From contig CAJTQT010000002.1 of the NCBI GenBank assembly GCA_910578325.1, positions 62,001 to 126,000 of the forward strand: 64,000 bases of DNA, in the 5' to 3' direction. Below the pieces are notes generated by a model. The model saw only the letters and a list, made by a program, of their open reading frames with translations, did not search any database and was not told the DNA's origin. The stretch is from an uncultured Christensenella sp. (GTDB lineage: Bacteria > Bacillota > Clostridia > Christensenellales > CAG-917). The position numbers were made by a program, and so were the translations under genes. Positions 60,113-64,000 of this stretch are shown piece by piece. Position 1 is the stretch's first letter. Every line of letters begins with the position of its first letter.

Positions 60113-62077
60113 GTGGGAAAAATAAACGTACTTCAACCAAACGTATTTAATATGTTATCGGCTGGCGAGGTTGTGGAAAGACCTTCGTCGGTAGTAAAGG
60201 AACTCGTGGAAAACTCGCTTGACGCGGGCGCGACCTCCGTAGACGTCTACGTGGAAAACGGCGGTATTCGCAAAATACAGGTCAGCGATAACGGCATAGG
60301 AATTTTAAAAGAGGACATCCGCACGGCGTTTATGCCGCACGCTACAAGCAAATTAAGCCAAATCGACGATCTCGACAGCCTTTCTACTTTGGGTTTCCGC
60401 GGCGAGGCGCTTGCAAGCATTGCATCCGTAAGCGAGGTTACGCTGATTTCCGCGTCAAAGATACAGCGCGCGGCTTCTAAAATCGTATTAAACGGCGGTA
60501 ATGTTGTTTCACAGAGCGAAGATTCGCGAAACGAAGGTACGATCATAACCGTCGAAAACCTCTTTTTCAATACGCCTGCGCGACTTAAATTTTTAAAAAA
60601 GCCGACAAGCGAAATGAGACAGATAACCGATACGGTTAGAATGTTGGTGCTCGCAAATCCGTCCGTGTCGTTTACTCTTGCAGACGAAAACGGCGAAATT
60701 CTCAGCCACGAGGGCGGTTCGCTGGCGGACGCTGTATGTTCCGTGTACGGAGCGAAAACCGTGGACAGGCTTCTTGCCGTTAATGCGGATAAATTCGGAA
60801 GCGTCAAAGTGAGCGGATTTGTTTCCGCTTGCGATTTTACGAAACCTAACAGAACGTATCAGACCGTAATAGTCAACGGTCGAGCCGTTGAGGATTCGAC
60901 TGTTCAGACCGCAGTTGAAAAAGCGTACGGCGATTACCTTATGAAACGTGCGTATCCGATGTTCGTACTGGATATCGTTATGCCTTTCGATGAAGTTGAC
61001 GCAAACGTTCACCCCAGTAAAACCGAGGTAAGATTTTTGGATAGCCGTAAGGTTTTCGGCGCCGTATATCACGCCGTAAAAACCGCGGTTGACGAAAGCG
61101 TCGGCAAGGCGGCGTTCGGTTTCGATTTGGCTTCGGACATTGAAAATCCGTCTGGCAACAATCGATTTACGCCCGATAAAGACGTTCTGGTAAATGACAC
61201 ATATTCGCAAAAGACAAATTCGGCGGCTTCCGACGATGTTGCAAAGGAATATAACTATTCGCAAAATCCGAAAATTAAAGAGTCGGCGGTTCAGACGAAA
61301 ATCGACACTCATCTGCTGTATCAAGGCAAAAACGAACCTAAATGTTTTATGCCGTCATTCGGAGTCGGTAAATTTCGCGAAAGTATTTTTATAAGCACCG
61401 AAACCGTCGAGCCTAATGTTATTGATATTGATGAGCACGCTCAAATGAAGTCTGCTAATGCGGCTGAATTTCAACAGTTAAATGAAAACGCCCAGATAGG
61501 AGTTTTTGACGGAAGTATCATAGGACAGGTGTTTTCTACGTATCTGTTAGTGGAGCGCGACAATATGTTATACGTTATCGACCAGCACGCCGCGCACGAA
61601 CGTATTTTATATGACAGGATCGTCGACAGGTTTAAAGCGGAATATTCCCAACCGTTACTGGTGCCTTATCGACTTTCGCTTACAGGCAGCGAAGAGGAAT
61701 ATTTAGAACGTATATTGCCGTCGTTATTATCCTTAGGATTCGAAATCAAAAGAGAGGGATACACTTATACCGTCAAGTCGGTTCCTGAACCTGTTTCTAA
61801 GATTGATTTTACAAAGTTTTTCGGCGGACTGTTTGCAAATATGCTTGACGAAAGCGAACTGACTCTTGCGCAACTGCTCAAAGAAAGTCTGTGTCAGCAA
61901 GCGTGTAAGGCGGCCATCAAAGGCGGAGAGACGCTCAGTCGCGAACAGATACAGTTTGTCATCAGGCATTATGTCGACGCTAACGGAACTTTGCCGACAA
62001 AATGTCCGCACGGCAGACCTGCGGTTATCGCGCTGGATAAACGCGATTTCGAAAAGATGTTCAAACGCATCGTTTGA
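60113..62077 (+). CDS. mutL: DNA mismatch repair protein MutL
   Basis: 654 residues from GTG 60113, with GGAGAGG 8-9 bases upstream. The N-terminal GHKL ATPase has ENSLDAGATSVDVYV, DNGIGI and GFRGEALASIASVSEV. The C-terminal endonuclease/dimer domain has the metal motif DQHAAHERILYD, where the last residue is Asp rather than the usual Glu, plus ACKAAIKGG and CPHGRPAVI. The presence of these motifs and absence of mutH indicates an intrinsic nickase, as in Bacillus. A linker of low conservation (about 340-450) separates the halves. Confidence 0.96.
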   Translation: MGKINVLQPNVFNMLSAGEVVERPSSVVKELVENSLDAGATSVDVYVENGGIRKIQVSDNGIGILKEDIRTAFMPHATSKLSQIDDLDSLSTLGFRGEALASIASVSEVTLISASKIQRAASKIVLNGGNVVSQSEDSRNEGTIITVENLFFNTPARLKFLKKPTSEMRQITDTVRMLVLANPSVSFTLADENGEILSHEGGSLADAVCSVYGAKTVDRLLAVNADKFGSVKVSGFVSACDFTKPNRTYQTVIVNGRAVEDSTVQTAVEKAYGDYLMKRAYPMFVLDIVMPFDEVDANVHPSKTEVRFLDSRKVFGAVYHAVKTAVDESVGKAAFGFDLASDIENPSGNNRFTPDKDVLVNDTYSQKTNSAASDDVAKEYNYSQNPKIKESAVQTKIDTHLLYQGKNEPKCFMPSFGVGKFRESIFISTETVEPNVIDIDEHAQMKSANAAEFQQLNENAQIGVFDGSIIGQVFSTYLLVERDNMLYVIDQHAAHERILYDRIVDRFKAEYSQPLLVPYRLSLTGSEEEYLERILPSLLSLGFEIKREGYTYTVKSVPEPVSKIDFTKFFGGLFANMLDESELTLAQLLKESLCQQACKAAIKGGETLSREQIQFVIRHYVDANGTLPTKCPHGRPAVIALDKRDFEKMFKRIV

Positions 62078-62143
62078 TTATGTAAATAATGCTTGATTTC
62101 AGATAGCGATTGATAAAATCCGTATGACAACAAGAACTCGGTT

Positions 62144-63082
62144 ATGACAAATACAACGTTACCAACTATATATATTGCGGGGCCAACCGCGTCGGGAAAA
62201 TCCGAACTCGCGCTGAGACTTGCAGAGCGTTTCGATAGCGTGATTATATCCGCCGACAGTATGCAGATATATCGCGGTCTCGATATCGGCACTGCAAAAG
62301 TCGCAAAGGAAGTACGCGATAGATTCGAGCATAAACTCATTGACGTCGTAAATTTTGACGAGGAGTTTTCAGTTGCCGAATTTGCTTTACAGGCTCGGCG
62401 TGAAATCGAGACTGCGCAGAATAGCGGAAAATTGCCGATAGTAGTTGGCGGAACAGGGCTGTATTTCGAATCTCTGCTTTATCCTATGAACTTTGCGCAT
62501 ACGGATAAAGATTCCGAGTTGCGAAGAAGATTACAGTCGGAAGCGGAAATTTACGGCGCGGAAGCGTTACATTCCAGACTGCGTGAACTCGATCCGCAAA
62601 CTGCGCAAAGACTGCATCCTAATGACGTCAAGCGCGTGATACGGGCTTTGGAAATCGTTTTGAGCACGGGTAAAACGCTCCAAGAAAATGCGGATTCGCA
62701 GACAGATCCCGACGTTATAATGGTTGCGTTTGACACTCAAAGAGAAAAACTGTACGCCGGAATAAATGCCCGAGTCGACGAAATGTTTGAACAGGGTTTG
62801 GTAAATGAAGTTCTGAACATCGGTAGATTTGACTGTCAGTCTATGCAGGCTATTGGTTATAAAGAGTTTGCGGGTTGCGTTTATGAACTGCGAGACGGCG
62901 AATTCATACTTTCCAAAAGCGAAGAATCGCGTATTAAGGATTTGATAAAACAGCATACGAGAAACTATGCCAAACGTCAGTTGACCTGGTTCAGGCGTTA
63001 CAAATTCATAAAGTGGTTCGAGTGCGGAGATTATGACGGGGCGTTAAGTTATATAGAAAGCAAAATTAAGGATTTTAAATGA
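62144..63082 (+). CDS. miaA: tRNA dimethylallyltransferase MiaA
   Basis: 312 residues. It adds a dimethylallyl group to A37 of tRNAs, giving the substrate for MiaB. Motifs: P-loop IAGPTASGKSELALRLAE, ISADSMQIYRGLDIGTAK, VGGTGLYFESLLY, MQAIGYKEF and RNYAKRQLTWFRR. Full length for a bacterial MiaA. It follows mutL in the order miaB-mutS-mutL-miaA common in Firmicutes. hfq, which often follows miaA, is not present. Confidence 0.96.
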   Translation: MTNTTLPTIYIAGPTASGKSELALRLAERFDSVIISADSMQIYRGLDIGTAKVAKEVRDRFEHKLIDVVNFDEEFSVAEFALQARREIETAQNSGKLPIVVGGTGLYFESLLYPMNFAHTDKDSELRRRLQSEAEIYGAEALHSRLRELDPQTAQRLHPNDVKRVIRALEIVLSTGKTLQENADSQTDPDVIMVAFDTQREKLYAGINARVDEMFEQGLVNEVLNIGRFDCQSMQAIGYKEFAGCVYELRDGEFILSKSEESRIKDLIKQHTRNYAKRQLTWFRRYKFIKWFECGDYDGALSYIESKIKDFK

Positions 63083-63168
63083 ATAACCCTCAAATATGTG
63101 CAAATGTTCATATTTGGCAAAATAAAACTAATAAATCAGCATAAAGTATTACAAATTAGTTGATAAAT

Positions 63169-63174
63169 TATAAT
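63169..63174 (+). promoter_or_regulatory. Likely -10 box of the lyase gene
   Basis: TATAAT, with only weak -35 candidates 14-16 bases upstream. A hairpin CAAATATG/CATATTTG lies at 63091-63116, after miaA, without a T run. Confidence 0.4.
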
Positions 63175-63199
63175 ACTTAATATATCTACAGGTGAACAG

Positions 63200-64000
63200 A
63201 TGAACAGTGTTTCAGCAAGACAATTGAGAATACAGTGCGAAAATCAACTCTCCGAGCAATTTGCGCGCCTTGACGGCATCGCTTTGCACAATCAAAAAAA
63301 AGTGCTTGACGCTTTTAAAAATCAATCTGTTCAGGCGCGTCATATATGCGGAACTACCGGCTACGGTTATGACGATATCGGGCGCGATACTCTGTGCAGA
63401 CTTTACGCGGATATTTTTCAAGCCGAAAGCGCGATTGTTTCGCCGAATATAGTTTCCGGCACACACGCGCTTACGCTTATGCTTTTCGGCGTGCTCCGTC
63501 CGGGAGATAAACTTCTTGCCGTTTCCGGAATGCCTTATGATACGCTTATAGACGTTATTTCGGCTGACAACAAAGGTTCTCTCAAAGATTTTGGAGTAAG
63601 TTTTGAACATATTGACCTGTTGGAAAGCGAAAATCAAACTCCCGTATTTGATTTCGACGCTATCGAAAATGCGCTTAAAACTCAAAGGATAAAGGCAATT
63701 TTTGCTGCAAGAAGCCGCGGATACAGTCTAAGACAGGCAATTTGTGTTGAACAAATTGCTGAACTTGTCGATTTTGTTAAAAAAATCAGCCCGTCAACGC
63801 TTGTTTTGATAGATAACTGTTACGGCGAGTTTGTGCAGGAAATCGAACCTACACAAGTAGGCGCAGACCTTATGGCAGGCTCATTGATAAAGAATATAGG
63901 TGGCGGAATAGCGCCGACAGGCGGATATATAGCGGGTAAAAGCAAATGGGTTGAGCAAGTATCTTATCGATTGACCGCGCCGTCGCTGGGAATGGAAGAA
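63200..64000 (+). CDS. Methionine gamma-lyase family PLP protein (YnbB-like), cut by the window end
   Basis: The first 267 codons are in view, with no stop before the edge. ACAGGTGA precedes the ATG. The protein has the features of the YnbB / 'aluminum resistance' branch of PLP cysteine/methionine lyases: GTTGYGYDDIGRDTL, AIVSPNIVSGTHAL, LIDNCYGEFVQEIEPTQVGADLMAGSLIKNIGGG, where the Lys after SLI should bind PLP, and PTGGYIAGK. In Bacillus and Clostridia ynbB lies near miaA, often with glnR or lexA next. The substrate of this branch is not firmly known. Partial but secure. Confidence 0.9.
   Translation, partial: MNSVSARQLRIQCENQLSEQFARLDGIALHNQKKVLDAFKNQSVQARHICGTTGYGYDDIGRDTLCRLYADIFQAESAIVSPNIVSGTHALTLMLFGVLRPGDKLLAVSGMPYDTLIDVISADNKGSLKDFGVSFEHIDLLESENQTPVFDFDAIENALKTQRIKAIFAARSRGYSLRQAICVEQIAELVDFVKKISPSTLVLIDNCYGEFVQEIEPTQVGADLMAGSLIKNIGGGIAPTGGYIAGKSKWVEQVSYRLTAPSLGMEE

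Overview
The window looks like a piece of chromosome from a low-to-moderate GC, Gram-positive Clostridia-type bacterium, probably an uncultured anaerobe. The evidence is the Bacillus/Clostridium core gene order (yicC-gmk-rpoZ-coaBC-priA-def-fmt-rsmB-rlmN-rsgA-rpe-spoVM-rpmB-yloU-fakA-recG), strong TTGaca-17-TATAAT promoters, GGAGG-type ribosome sites, a BspA-like leucine-rich-repeat lipoprotein, an OLE RNA with its OapA partner, and a SpoVM peptide that implies endospore ancestry. Nearly every gene is on the + strand. The exceptions are a tyrosine recombinase, a YegP-domain protein, rpmB, a 40-residue membrane peptide, rnpB and a class A penicillin-binding protein.

Layout. 1-715: end of an unknown membrane-anchored protein. 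817-987: a promoter enclosed by a perfect 24-bp inverted repeat, which looks like an invertible switch, facing a 1552-residue surface lipoprotein (1024-5682). 5826-12265: an unusual cassette with two hypB copies, a flavin amine-oxidase-like protein, a 966-residue Fe-S/FAD oxidoreductase and hypA, with no nickel enzyme nearby. 12467-16312: an amidase-like protein with two peptidoglycan-binding repeats, a stand-alone tyrosine recombinase and a YegP protein. 16449-20765: pcrA and ligA. 20939-36317: a long housekeeping block for nucleotide, CoA, replication-restart, formyl-Met, rRNA-modification, ribosome-assembly and lipid genes, ending in recG.

36512-42680: OLE RNA, about 570 bp of tandem repeats, oapA, tlyA, nadK, argR and recN. 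42793-43354: rnpB on the minus strand, with its 3' end repeated in tandem, each full repeat carrying an intrinsic terminator. 43522-53603: a protein of unknown function, pheS-pheT, mutS2 without its Smr domain, a small membrane protein and a cysteine desulfurase-thiI pair for tRNA thiolation. 53688-64000: a class A PBP divergent from miaB-mutS-mutL-miaA, then a PLP lyase cut by the window end.

The observations most worth following are the putative inverton, the OLE/OapA locus and its downstream repeats, the reiterated rnpB 3' end, the orphan HypA/HypB redox cassette, several promoters placed so close to the ATG that the mRNAs should be leaderless, and a palindrome TACGCGCGTA found in three 5' leaders. 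No database search or folding program was run; family names come from motif recognition and gene order.
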